The notes: generated from the sequence alone by a model not told the origin. A stretch of 64,000 nucleotides of DNA from Anaerolineae bacterium (GCA_017303635.1 JAFLCG010000010.1:124001-188000), one strand, 5' to 3'. Positions 1 to 9,313 are shown, counted from the stretch's first letter. Numbers and translations: made by a program.

Positions 1-17
1 CTCTTACCCCATACGTC

Positions 18-70
18 GCTCATCTGGCTGCCGACCTGCCGAGTGTATCACAGCGCAAAACCAGATGAGC
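18..70. repeat. 10-bp inverted repeat upstream of first gene
   Basis: GCTCATCTGG at 18-27 is exactly mirrored by CCAGATGAGC at 61-70, with 33 bases between. It lies in the leader before the SLATT pair. It may be the tail of an upstream transcript's terminator or an operator; no T-run follows, so its role is not assigned. Confidence 0.4.
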
Positions 71-157
71 CCGCTACTCATCAAAATCAAATTCGCGCTA
101 TACTACGATTTGTATGACGCCCATGTTCTATATCTATTGTGTATAAGGAGTTCGCAG

Positions 158-799
158 ATGGCTTCTGCCACGCAACCCCGGCGACGCCGTTACTGGGGCG
201 AACTGTTCTTCATCAAACGCCGACCTCGTTTGTGGGGTATTCCACTGGATTGGGAACGACCGACTAGTCCGGAAGCCTATGCAAAACTGCTCGATGAAGA
301 AGGTTTTGTCACTGTTGGTGGTTGGAAAACGGATGATATTCAGCAGTACCCGGTCATCAAGCAGGACTTGGATGATCTGGATGAATATTTGCTGCCCACC
401 TTTTTTGAGTTCAGCCAGAAGTCCAAGTATTACCAGAATCGGTTTTACCTGTATCAATGGGTGTTTATCTTCGGTGCGTTCATCACCACGGTTCTGGGTA
501 CGCTGGCAACACTGTTTTACAGCATTGACCCGGCAGGGCGTGATGAATATGCTGCACTGCAGCAATCACTGAGTTATGCGACGGCTACGGTGGGCGCGGT
601 CACCGCTTTTGTGACCGCCCTCAGTAACCGGAATGAACCGCAAAAACGCTGGGCCAAGAGCCGCCGCCTGGCCGAAGAACTGCGGATGATCTACTTCCAG
701 TATCTTTCTCATCTCCAACCATTTCATGAGCCGGATCGGGTCCAGCGACTGCGTGAGCAGGTCATCGATATTCGGGTGAAGGAGCGCGAAAATGCCTGA
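158..799 (+). CDS. DUF4231/SLATT-like two-TM membrane protein
   Basis: I chose the ATG at 158 because AAGGAG lies just upstream (about 145-150); longer in-frame starts lack a ribosome site. The protein has 213 residues. A basic N-terminus (PRRRRYWGE) is followed by a soluble part, then YYQNRFYLYQW and two hydrophobic stretches (roughly residues 98-120 and 135-158) and a charged helical tail (KRWAKSRRLAEELRMIYFQYL). That layout is typical of DUF4231/SLATT proteins, two-TM proteins often coupled to nucleotide-signalling or defence genes. It overlaps the next gene by 8 bases, so the two are probably translated together. No sensor or nucleotidyltransferase is visible in the window, but the upstream side is cut off. 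The family call is from recalled architecture, not a search. Confidence 0.6.
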   Translation: MASATQPRRRRYWGELFFIKRRPRLWGIPLDWERPTSPEAYAKLLDEEGFVTVGGWKTDDIQQYPVIKQDLDDLDEYLLPTFFEFSQKSKYYQNRFYLYQWVFIFGAFITTVLGTLATLFYSIDPAGRDEYAALQQSLSYATATVGAVTAFVTALSNRNEPQKRWAKSRRLAEELRMIYFQYLSHLQPFHEPDRVQRLREQVIDIRVKERENA

Positions 800-1601
800 G
801 GCCCCTGAAGTTCAACCGAACGAAATGCCGGAAGCCGCTAACACAACCGCACCTGAACTCAAAGTTGACGTGATTGACCTGGATAAAAAGGGCCATCTAC
901 CGACGGATACCGATCTGCTTTACCGGATCTATCTGGATAAGCGTATTCAGGCCCAGATGCGCTTTTACCAGAGCAGGGTCTGGGAAAATGATCGCAATGC
1001 CGATTTCACCTTTGCGCTCGGCGGCCTGGTCATGACTATTTCAGCCTTGGTGGCTACCATCAGCGCCAACGGAAATCGTCCGGAACTCGCGTTGCTGTCA
1101 GCCATTCTACCGGCTTTTGCCGCGCTACTGGCCTCTTTCCGGCAGCTTTACGGCTGGGAGCGCCAGTCGAACATTTACCGCGACTCGTTGCTGGGATTGG
1201 AACGGGTTCGCCTGATCGCACCGGATAATGACCGGGTGCGGGTGGCTGACCTGCAGGACATTTTCCCCAAACTGGTGACCAGCAGCGAAACAGTTTTTCA
1301 CGGTGAAGTCAGCCAGTGGGGCCAATTTGTAGCCGAGAAAGATAAGCCAGATGCGGAACAGGATGCTGGGAATCGGTCATTGAAGTCCCTGGCTGGGGAT
1401 CTCAAACTGAGCGAGGATCAATTGGCCGCTATTGCAGTCATCATGTCGGCAGGAAAACGCGACGGTACTTCAGAAACGTCTGTCAGTACCCCGACTTTGG
1501 CCGCCAGCACAGTGGCAGGCACTGCTTTACCTGCGCCGGCCAAGCCGAATATCCCCACTAATCCTTTACCGCCCGACGAAGACAGTACAGCGGCTGGCTA
1601 A
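792..1601 (+). CDS. Second SLATT/DUF4231-like membrane protein
   Basis: 269 residues starting inside the end of the preceding gene. Residues about 45-180 carry the same plan: an RIYLDKRIQAQMRFYQSR helix, two TM segments (FALGGLVMTISALVATISA and LALLSAILPAFAALLASF), then a charged helix (RQLYGWERQSNIYRDSLLGLERVRL). The C-terminal third is low in complexity and rich in Ala/Thr/Pro, probably disordered. With its partner it may form a hetero-oligomeric membrane complex. SLATT proteins are predicted pore-forming effectors in several defence systems, but whether this pair is defensive cannot be told from the window. Confidence 0.58.
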   Translation: MPEAPEVQPNEMPEAANTTAPELKVDVIDLDKKGHLPTDTDLLYRIYLDKRIQAQMRFYQSRVWENDRNADFTFALGGLVMTISALVATISANGNRPELALLSAILPAFAALLASFRQLYGWERQSNIYRDSLLGLERVRLIAPDNDRVRVADLQDIFPKLVTSSETVFHGEVSQWGQFVAEKDKPDAEQDAGNRSLKSLAGDLKLSEDQLAAIAVIMSAGKRDGTSETSVSTPTLAASTVAGTALPAPAKPNIPTNPLPPDEDSTAAG

Positions 1602-1620
1602 AGCTGTCTAAAGGCATACT

Positions 1621-1657
1621 AAAAAACGGGCGTCCATATAAGACGCCCGTTTTGTTT
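1621..1657. terminator. Bidirectional terminator between convergent genes
   Basis: A perfect 9-bp stem, ACGGGCGTC (1626-1634) with GACGCCCGT (1642-1650), has a T-run on one side and an A-run on the other. It sits exactly between the convergent SLATT operon and the uracil-DNA glycosylase gene and can serve both. Confidence 0.85.
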
Positions 1658-2313
1658 CAGAACAACTTCAATTGAACCGGCGGCTCGGATGGCGGTTCAG
1701 ATGGCTTTGGTCCTTCACTGCTTGGAGCTGGTGCAGCGGACTGGCGCCGTTGTTTCATTTCCGCTACCAGTTCGGGAATGCGCTTGAAATCGGCCTCCAT
1801 GTCCCGCCGCAGGCCGGGATTTCGTAACACGGCTGCCGGATGAAAGAGGGGCAGGCAAGCCCGGCGGGTTTCGTACTTTGGCTTGCCGTGAATAGCCGTG
1901 ATTTTTGCATTGGGGAAGTAACGCGCCATACTAAAGCGGCCCAGCGTGACAATCACCAGCGGATCAATAATCTGTTCCTGGCGGTCGAGAAACCCGCAGC
2001 AGGCCTGGATCTCGTCCGGCAGCGGATCGCGGTTATCGGGGGCGCGGTGTTTGACCACGTTGGCGATGAAGACGGTCTCGCGCTTGAGGTTGATGAGGTT
2101 CAACAAATAGTCGAGATACTGTCCCGACTGTCCGACGAAAGGTAGCCCTTGCTTGTCTTCGTTGTAGCCGGGCCCTTCACCGATGAACATGACTTCTGCG
2201 TTGGGATGCCCTGCACCCGGGACTGAATTCGTGGCTTGTTCGTACAGGCGGCAGGCTTTACATCCCCGGATCTCGTCCGCGAGTGCTTTAAGCAGTTCGG
2301 CGTTATCGGCCAT
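1657..2313 (-). CDS. Type-4 (Fe-S) uracil-DNA glycosylase
   Basis: 218 residues. It removes uracil from DNA at the start of base-excision repair. The CKAC pair near residues 18-21, the GEGPGYNEDKQGLPFVGQSG active-site motif (about 46-65), NRDPLPDEI and the late LFHPAA motif match family-4 enzymes. In the iron-sulfur set the third ligand, normally Cys in a NVVKCRPP motif, reads NVVKHRAP here, so it is His; ACCGF further on keeps Cys. The C-terminal tail is Pro/Ser-rich. Its start overlaps the end of the MaoC gene as TAATG, so the two form an operon. Confidence 0.88.
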   Translation of the reverse strand: MADNAELLKALADEIRGCKACRLYEQATNSVPGAGHPNAEVMFIGEGPGYNEDKQGLPFVGQSGQYLDYLLNLINLKRETVFIANVVKHRAPDNRDPLPDEIQACCGFLDRQEQIIDPLVIVTLGRFSMARYFPNAKITAIHGKPKYETRRACLPLFHPAAVLRNPGLRRDMEADFKRIPELVAEMKQRRQSAAPAPSSEGPKPSEPPSEPPVQLKLF

Positions 2314-2789
2314 TACGAACTCTCCGCTGGGCGGGAGGCCATCAGTAATTCGAGCGTGCCTGACTGGACGATTTTACCATCCTGGTTGATGATTTTTAAC
2401 TCGGCTGTGACAATGCCGCCGCCCAACCGTTTCATTTCCTTCTTTTCCGTCACGGAGAGGCGCGAATGCAGCGTATCCCCGATGAAAACTGGCAGGCTAA
2501 ACTTCATTTCCAGACCCCGGAAAGCCAGTACCGTGCGCTCCATAAAGCCCAGTTGATACAACTGACCGATGGCATAGCTGAGGGTCAGCATCCCGTGTGC
2601 GACTCGTTGCCCCATTGGGTGAGATTTCATGTAGACGGCATCCGTGTGCATGGGGTTGTAGTCCCCGGTGAGCGCGGCGAATTGCACAATATCGCTTTCC
2701 GTAATGGTACGCCCGCGCGTCACCAACGGTTTACCTACTTCGACTTCTTCAAAATAAAAGCCCAGCGGGCCATCATCCCGGTAGTGCAT
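2313..2789 (-). CDS. MaoC-family hotdog dehydratase
   Basis: 158 residues, about the usual length of a single-hotdog MaoC protein. The hydratase motif FAALTGDYNPMHTD (about residues 37-50) supplies the catalytic Asp43/His48 pair used by (R)-specific enoyl-CoA hydratases to add water to 2-enoyl-CoA. VAHGMLTLSYAIGQL follows, as is usual in the family. The gene is upstream of and overlaps the uracil-DNA glycosylase; I see no functional link beyond shared transcription. Substrate cannot be told; fatty-acid or acyl-CoA metabolism is likely. Confidence 0.85.
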   Translation of the reverse strand: MHYRDDGPLGFYFEEVEVGKPLVTRGRTITESDIVQFAALTGDYNPMHTDAVYMKSHPMGQRVAHGMLTLSYAIGQLYQLGFMERTVLAFRGLEMKFSLPVFIGDTLHSRLSVTEKKEMKRLGGGIVTAELKIINQDGKIVQSGTLELLMASRPAESS

Positions 2790-2864
2790 GATCTTCTCCT
2801 GAACGCTGAGCCGCCGTGCAGATGAGGATACGGCTCGCTCATAAGTTATTAGCAGCCTTTCAGT

Positions 2865-5800
2865 TTAGCGCGTTTGATCGGTTTGAACATGGCGACGGCG
2901 CAGGGCACTGTTGAGTGCGCGGCGTACTTGCCCGACCAGGGTCACGGATGAGAGGGTCGTCTCATCAACCAGCAGTGCTGGGGCATAGTCATCCAATTGG
3001 GTATCTGAACTGCCGATCACAACTAACGGCGTCATAGGCAGCAAGCTGCGAGCGGCGGCTAGACTGTTACCCAGGGTATGCTCGGGTGCAACCATAACGA
3101 TGGATGGATGATGTTCCTGCAACCACTCACTGGCTGTTTCGGTCGTGTCCACGCCAGTGGCCTGGAATCCGGCATCTTGCAGCAGGGAGAGCAGAAAGCT
3201 GCGGTAAGCATCTTCCCCAACCAGCACCATAATGGGCTCGATGGGGACATAGCGGGCATACTGAATCACTGCTTCTTCCAGGGCGGCTCGCTCCACTGGC
3301 TTGAGCAAATAGGCACTGGTGCCAAGATACTCTCCGACGGAACGTTGATCGACAGCGGATAGCACGATGATCGGGATTGTTGCAGTATCGCGGTCAGCCT
3401 TGAGCAACCGCAGTACATCCCAGCCACTGGTGCCAGGTATCAATAAGTCGGTGATGAGTGCGGCTGGTTTGAGCGCGCGGGCCAGATCGAGCGCCTGAGC
3501 AGGACTGGTCGTGCACAACACCTGAAACGCCAGCGAACTCAGGTAATCCTGAATCAGTTGCAGGGCGGTTTCATCATCATCGAGTACCAGAATGATTGGG
3601 CGTTCGGGATCAATCCCCACAGGCAGCGTGCTTGAAGCATATTCCACTGGTTGGTTGATGGGCAGCATGACCGTGAATTTGCTACCCTTGCCTTCTTCAC
3701 TTTCAACCCAGATATACCCGTGATGGAGCTGTACCAGACGCTGTGTGATCGCCAAGCCTAGCCCGCTGCCCTCGAACTTGCGGACACTGGACCCGTCCGC
3801 CTGGCGGAAGGCTTCGAAGATAATCTGCTGATGTTCTTGCCCGATGCCAATACCAGTGTCTGTGACACTGATGCGAATCCACTGGTTGTCCGGGACGACT
3901 GGGGTAATGGGCAAGGTTTGATTACCTTCCCGCAAGCGAGCGCTGAGCAGATCCGGGGTGATCTCCACGATGATCTGGCCTTCTGCAGTGAACTTGACTG
4001 CATTATCAACCAGATTGGTCATGATCTGCCGCATACGCAGCCGGTCCACCTGAATTCTTGGTAGGTCCGGGTGGATGTGTAAGTTAAATTTCAGACCTTT
4101 GGTATCGGCCTGGGGGATGATGTTGGCAAGGGCTTCATAGATTTCTTCTGAAAGCAGCAGCGGTTCGAGTTCGAGTTCCATCTGCCGGGCTTCGATTTTG
4201 GAGAGATCCAGCACATCGTTGATAAGATTGAGCAAGTGTTTGCCACCGCTGTTGACCCGCATCAGCCGGTCAACCTGTTTATCCGTCAATGGGCCGTAGA
4301 CCTGCGAGAGCAACATCTCACTGTAGCCCATAATAGCGTTCAGGGGGGTACGAAGTTCATGGCTCATGTTCGCCAGAAATTCATTCTTCAGCCGATTGGC
4401 GACGATGGCCTGTTCATATAAGGCTGCGTTATTGAGCGAGAGCGCAACTTGCCCGGCAACCGTCATGCTGGTGTCCAGATCATCCCCGCTGAAGGTGCGT
4501 CGCTGCCGGGTGACGACCAGGATCATCAGTCCGATGGGTTTATCTCGTGCGACCAGCGGTGCCAGCAAGATAGCTTGTGCTCCTTGTACACCAATCACCT
4601 GAGCGTTAAATGCCTCACTCTCGTCTTCGTCGAATGCCGGGTAGATGGCGACCGAGGCTACGCCACTGAGCACGCGCTCCAGTGCCGGGTTCGGCTCAAT
4701 GGAAACACGCATCCCCTGATTGCCTTGCGCCGGATATTCGGCGGCGAGGAAATAGCGCGAGTCCGCCTGATTGATCTGGACCAGTCCACAGTGGTCACAG
4801 TCGAAAAGCTCGGTCAAATAGCGCGTAGCCGTCTGTAACACGACATCCGGGTCCAGTGACGAACTCAACAACACCGAGAGCCTGTGCATTGCATCCAGGC
4901 GACGGGCGCGCTGGTCGAGGGCATGGAGAGTGGCTTCGGTGCGGTCATGCAGACGGGCATTCTCCAGCGCAATGGCCGCTTGCCGGGCAATCGAAAAACC
5001 CAGGCTGGCATCTTCTTCGTTGTAATAATCCGGGACAAATTTATCCAGGGTGATGATGCCAATACAGCGATCCTGAATGACCATGGGCAGTCCCATCCAG
5101 GCGCGAGTTTCCATTACACCCTCGAGACCATCAATGCCGCCCCAGTGTTCGATCACCCGGACATCCGGCATGATCATTGGCGTCATGGATCGGAATACCT
5201 GTGTTCCAGGATTGTCTTCTTCAAAACGCAGTTCTTTGCCTAATAGCTGCCGATGCGGGCCATTCACGGCAGCGACGATGGTTCGTAATCCATCTTCGGA
5301 TTGAGCCGTTGGCAGCAGGATCGACGCATTGTCGTAGTCCAGCAGGCGCAGGATTTGTTCCAGAATGCGTTCCATCACATCTTGCTGATCAAGCGTCAGG
5401 CTGACGACCTGACTAACTTCCATCAGCGTGCTGGCAATGCGCCGTCGATCACGCTCGGCCTGGAAAAGATCCCGGTTCTCCAGTGCCAGGGCGATTTGTA
5501 CCGCCAGCAGAGTCAAGAGCGTCATGTCGGAGGTTTGGAAATGATCTTCATAGACGTTATGGATGCTGACTAATCCGATCACTTCCCCGGTGCGCTTACG
5601 CAGGGGTACACCCATCCATGAGCGGGCATTCTCGCCTGGTTCTTCCTCACAATAGTCGATAGCCAGCTCAGAAAGCCGGGCAGTATCGTGGATAAGATCA
5701 TGGAAGTAGAGTGGCTGGCCTCCGCTGATGACTGCCTTGCTTAACCCACTGTACGGCATGGGTGCTCGACGATCCAGCATCGCATCCTGTGAAACCAGCG

Positions 5801-6419
5801 GCAGGTCTATCCGGCTCGCGTGCCGGTTGACCAGACCGATAAAACAGGATGTGACATCAAAGAGCAGCAAAATCTGTTCATGAATGAAGTCCCAGAGCTG
5901 CTCGCTTGTGGTCTGAAGGGCTAACTGGCGGCTAAATTCACTGATCGAACCAAGCCGGATATTCCAATTGGCTTGTTCATGGAAATTGGACAGGCGCAGT
6001 GCCAGTACCTGATTAATGACCTGATAGTGGGATAGCCAATCATCTGTAGAAGTGGGGGCCACGGTGATAAGGAGACCCACTGTGCGGTTATTCTGACGTA
6101 TCGGCAGGCAGTGACTATCCCTGGAGATCACGCTGGACAGGTCGACTAATTCACCAAGAATGGCGGGCGCTTGAATAGCTTGCCAGTCGGCTTGATGCGC
6201 CGGCTGACGAAGCCAATCGAGCAGCGCCGCTGGTGGTGTCAAGCTGGGGCTGTTTACCAACTCAACGACATTCGTGACGGGGTTTAAGGCGCAGATGAGT
6301 ACAGATGAATCGTCTCCGGTGGCCTGGATGGCCGCTCGAATGGCCTCATCGGGTGTCGTTGCATGAGTGATGGCATTCAGGAGCGGATAGAGCGTGGCAA
6401 GGGATTGGCTATTCGGCAT
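2865..6419 (-). CDS. GAF-rich hybrid sensor histidine kinase
   Basis: 1184 residues with no TM segment, so probably cytoplasmic. There is a divergent N-terminal sensor region (1-150) and three GAF domains (about 155-320, 330-490 and 505-670). The HisKA box FLANMSHELRTPLNAIMGYS has its phosphoacceptor at His687. The HATPase domain (about 790-920) has N-box VDNAVKF, DTGIGIG and GSGLGLA. A receiver at about 941-1055 has LDDDE, phosphoacceptor Asp991 and Lys1040. A second receiver-like fold (about 1062-1165) has lost the acidic pocket and reads MVAPEH where the Asp should be. It stands alone with no cognate regulator beside it, so signalling may go through its own receiver or a distant partner. 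Its input is unknown. Confidence 0.93.
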   Translation of the reverse strand: MPNSQSLATLYPLLNAITHATTPDEAIRAAIQATGDDSSVLICALNPVTNVVELVNSPSLTPPAALLDWLRQPAHQADWQAIQAPAILGELVDLSSVISRDSHCLPIRQNNRTVGLLITVAPTSTDDWLSHYQVINQVLALRLSNFHEQANWNIRLGSISEFSRQLALQTTSEQLWDFIHEQILLLFDVTSCFIGLVNRHASRIDLPLVSQDAMLDRRAPMPYSGLSKAVISGGQPLYFHDLIHDTARLSELAIDYCEEEPGENARSWMGVPLRKRTGEVIGLVSIHNVYEDHFQTSDMTLLTLLAVQIALALENRDLFQAERDRRRIASTLMEVSQVVSLTLDQQDVMERILEQILRLLDYDNASILLPTAQSEDGLRTIVAAVNGPHRQLLGKELRFEEDNPGTQVFRSMTPMIMPDVRVIEHWGGIDGLEGVMETRAWMGLPMVIQDRCIGIITLDKFVPDYYNEEDASLGFSIARQAAIALENARLHDRTEATLHALDQRARRLDAMHRLSVLLSSSLDPDVVLQTATRYLTELFDCDHCGLVQINQADSRYFLAAEYPAQGNQGMRVSIEPNPALERVLSGVASVAIYPAFDEDESEAFNAQVIGVQGAQAILLAPLVARDKPIGLMILVVTRQRRTFSGDDLDTSMTVAGQVALSLNNAALYEQAIVANRLKNEFLANMSHELRTPLNAIMGYSEMLLSQVYGPLTDKQVDRLMRVNSGGKHLLNLINDVLDLSKIEARQMELELEPLLLSEEIYEALANIIPQADTKGLKFNLHIHPDLPRIQVDRLRMRQIMTNLVDNAVKFTAEGQIIVEITPDLLSARLREGNQTLPITPVVPDNQWIRISVTDTGIGIGQEHQQIIFEAFRQADGSSVRKFEGSGLGLAITQRLVQLHHGYIWVESEEGKGSKFTVMLPINQPVEYASSTLPVGIDPERPIILVLDDDETALQLIQDYLSSLAFQVLCTTSPAQALDLARALKPAALITDLLIPGTSGWDVLRLLKADRDTATIPIIVLSAVDQRSVGEYLGTSAYLLKPVERAALEEAVIQYARYVPIEPIMVLVGEDAYRSFLLSLLQDAGFQATGVDTTETASEWLQEHHPSIVMVAPEHTLGNSLAAARSLLPMTPLVVIGSSDTQLDDYAPALLVDETTLSSVTLVGQVRRALNSALRRRHVQTDQTR

Positions 6420-6500
6420 GAGGATTGTCCGGCTTTACCCAATGTGCTGTTGTGATTGACTCTCATTATTGCACAGTATCTTGCGGCGAGCATCATGATC

Positions 6501-6531
6501 TGGACAAGCGATCCGCACGATCTGCTATAGT
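6501..6531 (+). promoter_or_regulatory. Putative extended -10 promoter for PBP gene
   Basis: TATAGT at 6526-6531 is preceded by TGC, giving an extended -10. TGGACA at 6501-6506 is a possible -35, but the 19-base spacer is long. It lies just upstream of the PBP start and is divergent from the histidine kinase. Confidence 0.45.
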
Positions 6532-6563
6532 AATCCCTCAGTTGGAATACGCGAGGTTGCGAT

Positions 6564-8759
6564 ATGAAATCTGGTCGCCCTTATAGCATCATGCTGGTTG
6601 CATTATTCTTGCTGAGTCTGAGCTTGCCAGTACAGGCGCAGGGTGATCCAGCGCAGGTGGTCGAGGGATTCCTGCAAGCCTGGGCGACCCAGGACTATGC
6701 CACCATGTATAGTCTGCTCAGTGACCCCAGCAGAAGCCAATATACCCAACCTGTTTTTGAACAAATCTATATCGATGCCAGCACTGCTGTCACCATCGAA
6801 AGCCTGAGCTTTACGCTGCTGGATACCCGCTTGCAGGGAGCCAGCGCCGCGGTTCGTTACGATTTGACATTGCAATCCCCGGTCTTTGGCACCATTACCG
6901 ATGCTGGGCGGACTATGCGCCTGGTTTCTGGCAGCCGTGGCTGGGGGGTGGCTTGGTCGAGCATGGATATCTTCGACGGCATGACCGCCGGTTCACGGCT
7001 GGAAGTTTCACGGCGGCGTTTGCCACGCGGGGAAATCCTCGACCGTAACGGCCGGGTGCTGGTGGAAGCATCCGGCACGATCAAGCCGATGTACAGTTCA
7101 AAACAAAATATGTTCGGCCCCGAGGAATGCCTGGATTTGCTGGCGAACGTCCTGCGCCGCCAGCGGTACGATCTGGCGAGTTATTTCGCTCCTTATGCAT
7201 CGGAAACGCTCTTTTTCCTGGGCGTAATTGATGAAGAAACCCAGGCGACACGTGGTCAGGAATTGATCGACACCTGCGGCGCGGGTATCAGCGATGAATT
7301 TGCCGGGTCAGTGCGGCATTATGTTCTGGGCAATGGCGCGGTTCATGCACTCGGTTATGTGGGGCCGATTCCGGCGGAACTCCTGCCTGGGTTCCGGGCT
7401 CAGGGCTATGCCGATGGTGACTTGATTGGCATCAACGGTATCGAGAAACAGTATGAACGTGAACTGGCGGGTCAAGCGGAACAGGTACTCCAGATCATCT
7501 CATCTGGCGGAATTGTGATCCGGGAGATTGGCTCACGGGAGGGAACACCTCCCCGTGATGTACAGGTGACGCTTGACCTGGAACTCCAGCGGGCTACCGC
7601 GCAGGCCGTGGCCGATGCCTTCAACTATGCCGAACCCAACTGGGCGGCGCAGGGGATCGCCACCGGGGCCGGGATCGTCGTTATGGATGTCAACAGCGGG
7701 GCGATCCTGGCGATGGCGAGTTACCCGTTTTTTGACCCCTACCTTTTTGTGCCCAGCCCGATTCCTAATCGGGGTCAGTTTTTGACAGAGGTAGTCAATG
7801 ACCAGGTTCGCCGACCGTTGAGTAACCGCCCGGTGCAGGATCAGTATTTTCCTGGCTCGACTTTCAAAATTGTGACGGCTGGCGCTGCGGTGGCAGAAGG
7901 GGTGATGACAGAGCCCACCTTCTTCTGTGATCTGACCTGGGATGGCAGTCAGACCTGGGGAGACACATCCTCACCCCGGAGTGACTGGCGGATTCTGGAA
8001 CTGCCGGACTCGAAGTACTATCAGACTCCGGCGGGAGATGTGACGCCGCAGTTGGCCCTGGCTGCTTCCTGTAACCCCTTCTTCTATGAGATGGGGGCGC
8101 GGCTTTACCAGCAGCGGGACCCAAACACCCTGTCTGACTACGCTAAGCGGATGGGCCTCGATGGTCCAACCGGTTTGACGGGCTTTGTGGAAGCTGCTGG
8201 TAACATCCCCAATCCGACCAGCGTTGAGCAGGGTATCAATATGGCGATTGGGCAGGAAGTCCAGGTGACGGTCTTGCAGATGGCGCGGTTGGTCGCTGGT
8301 GTCGCCAATGGCGGCACACTCTATCGTCCTTACATCGTGGAGCAGGTGGGTGATGAAGTCGTCAACCAACCTTTGGGGGTTGCCCAATTCGACTTTTCTG
8401 CAGAGGTCATGGCTGCCATGCGGGACGGTATGTGCGAGGTAGTTTCCAACGAAGAACTAGGGACGGCCTTTGCGGTCTTTGAAGGTGCACCGTATGTCGC
8501 CTGTGGCAAGACCGGCACTGCCCAATCGGGCAGGCGGGAACCCTTCGGTTGGTTTGTGGCTTTTGCCCCGGCGGATAATCCCCAGATTGCCGTTGCTGCC
8601 ATGGTCGAATACGGGCGTGAAGGCTCGGAAACCGCAGCGCCGATTGTCCGGCGAGTGATGGATGCCTATTTTAACGCCGAACCTGTCTTCTACCCGGACT
8701 GGTGGAACAGTGGGCCATATGTGCCGCTGGATATTCCTGAAGGTCAAACCGGAGCCTAG
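6564..8759 (+). CDS. Class B penicillin-binding protein with NTF2-like domain
   Basis: 731 residues. A signal/anchor (about 7-26) leads to an NTF2-like MecA_N-type domain (28-138), then the PBP dimerisation domain starting at RRRLPRGEILDRNGRVL, and the transpeptidase domain. All three active-site motifs are present: STFK (Ser432, Lys435), SCN (502-504) and KTG (649-651). It cross-links peptidoglycan outside the membrane. GAGG before the ATG supports the start. A second protein of the same build is encoded at 19278-21518, so the organism has at least two. MecA-type PBPs can be beta-lactam tolerant, but the NTF2 domain alone does not show this. Confidence 0.92.
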   Translation: MKSGRPYSIMLVALFLLSLSLPVQAQGDPAQVVEGFLQAWATQDYATMYSLLSDPSRSQYTQPVFEQIYIDASTAVTIESLSFTLLDTRLQGASAAVRYDLTLQSPVFGTITDAGRTMRLVSGSRGWGVAWSSMDIFDGMTAGSRLEVSRRRLPRGEILDRNGRVLVEASGTIKPMYSSKQNMFGPEECLDLLANVLRRQRYDLASYFAPYASETLFFLGVIDEETQATRGQELIDTCGAGISDEFAGSVRHYVLGNGAVHALGYVGPIPAELLPGFRAQGYADGDLIGINGIEKQYERELAGQAEQVLQIISSGGIVIREIGSREGTPPRDVQVTLDLELQRATAQAVADAFNYAEPNWAAQGIATGAGIVVMDVNSGAILAMASYPFFDPYLFVPSPIPNRGQFLTEVVNDQVRRPLSNRPVQDQYFPGSTFKIVTAGAAVAEGVMTEPTFFCDLTWDGSQTWGDTSSPRSDWRILELPDSKYYQTPAGDVTPQLALAASCNPFFYEMGARLYQQRDPNTLSDYAKRMGLDGPTGLTGFVEAAGNIPNPTSVEQGINMAIGQEVQVTVLQMARLVAGVANGGTLYRPYIVEQVGDEVVNQPLGVAQFDFSAEVMAAMRDGMCEVVSNEELGTAFAVFEGAPYVACGKTGTAQSGRREPFGWFVAFAPADNPQIAVAAMVEYGREGSETAAPIVRRVMDAYFNAEPVFYPDWWNSGPYVPLDIPEGQTGA

Positions 8760-8760
8760 C

Positions 8761-9042
8761 ATGATCGAGATTATCCGTTGTGTGTCCTGCGAGGGCTTCG
8801 GTTGGTCGGAAGATGATGATGGTCAGGCTGAAGATTGTGACTGGTGCGGGGGTATTGGTTACGTTTACCGCCGGGGTGGGCGTGACCAACAAATCCCAAT
8901 TGCCGATTTGCCGGGGCTGAGTGACCAACTGGAACAACTCGAAACGGAACGGATGCGGGAGATTGGCTATACAGGGGAGGCGAAGAAACCCTGGGAACAG
9001 GCTGTACGGGAGGGGAAGTTCCCAAAACCGCCTCGTTCTTAA
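8761..9042 (+). CDS. Small zinc-finger-like protein (DnaJ-type CxxCxG)
   Basis: 93 residues; the ATG is one base after the PBP stop codon, so it is cotranscribed. Two Cys pairs (CVSCEGFGW and CDWCGGIGYVYR) match the CxxCxGxG repeat of DnaJ zinc domains and should bind one zinc. The rest is charged and helical (DQLEQLETERMREIGYTGE). No J domain is present. Function unknown; a small redox or RNA/protein-binding role is possible. Confidence 0.7.
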   Translation: MIEIIRCVSCEGFGWSEDDDGQAEDCDWCGGIGYVYRRGGRDQQIPIADLPGLSDQLEQLETERMREIGYTGEAKKPWEQAVREGKFPKPPRS

Positions 9043-9084
9043 GCAATCAAGGTGTATGCTTTCCGAAGGATCTGTAAATTTCAG

Positions 9085-9113
9085 TTGACATGACGGACTG
9101 AAGCGGATACAAT
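9085..9113 (+). promoter_or_regulatory. Sigma-70-type promoter for SRP RNA
   Basis: Perfect TTGACA (9085-9090), a 17-base spacer and TACAAT (9108-9113). It is the best consensus promoter noticed in the window and stands about 65 bases before the mature SRP RNA, so a short 5' leader is probably trimmed. Confidence 0.85.
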
Positions 9114-9178
9114 CCCGTCCAGGTAAAATTAAACTTCTTTAACAAGATCGACGTTCTTCAAAATAACCCTTAAACGGG

Positions 9179-9313
9179 GGTTGTGGTCGGTTCGGTCAGA
9201 CCGGGTCCTGCGCGGCAGGACCTCCGAACCGTGTCAGGACCGGAAGGTAGCATCACTAAGGGGTCACTCCTGGGTGTTGCAGGCCACCCGGCCTGATCGC
9301 ACCGACCACAACC
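9179..9313 (+). ncRNA. ffs: Bacterial signal recognition particle RNA (4.5S type)
   Basis: The ends pair as GGTTGTGGTCGGT (9179-9191) with ACCGACCACAACC (9301-9313). The middle carries the conserved SRP Alu-less apex, GTCAGGACCGGAAGGTAGCA, with its GGAA tetraloop, and the facing GGGTGT bulge strand. At about 135 bases it is a little longer than E. coli 4.5S. A T-rich tail follows the closing stem and probably ends transcription. It guides Ffh to ribosomes making membrane proteins. Confidence 0.95.
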
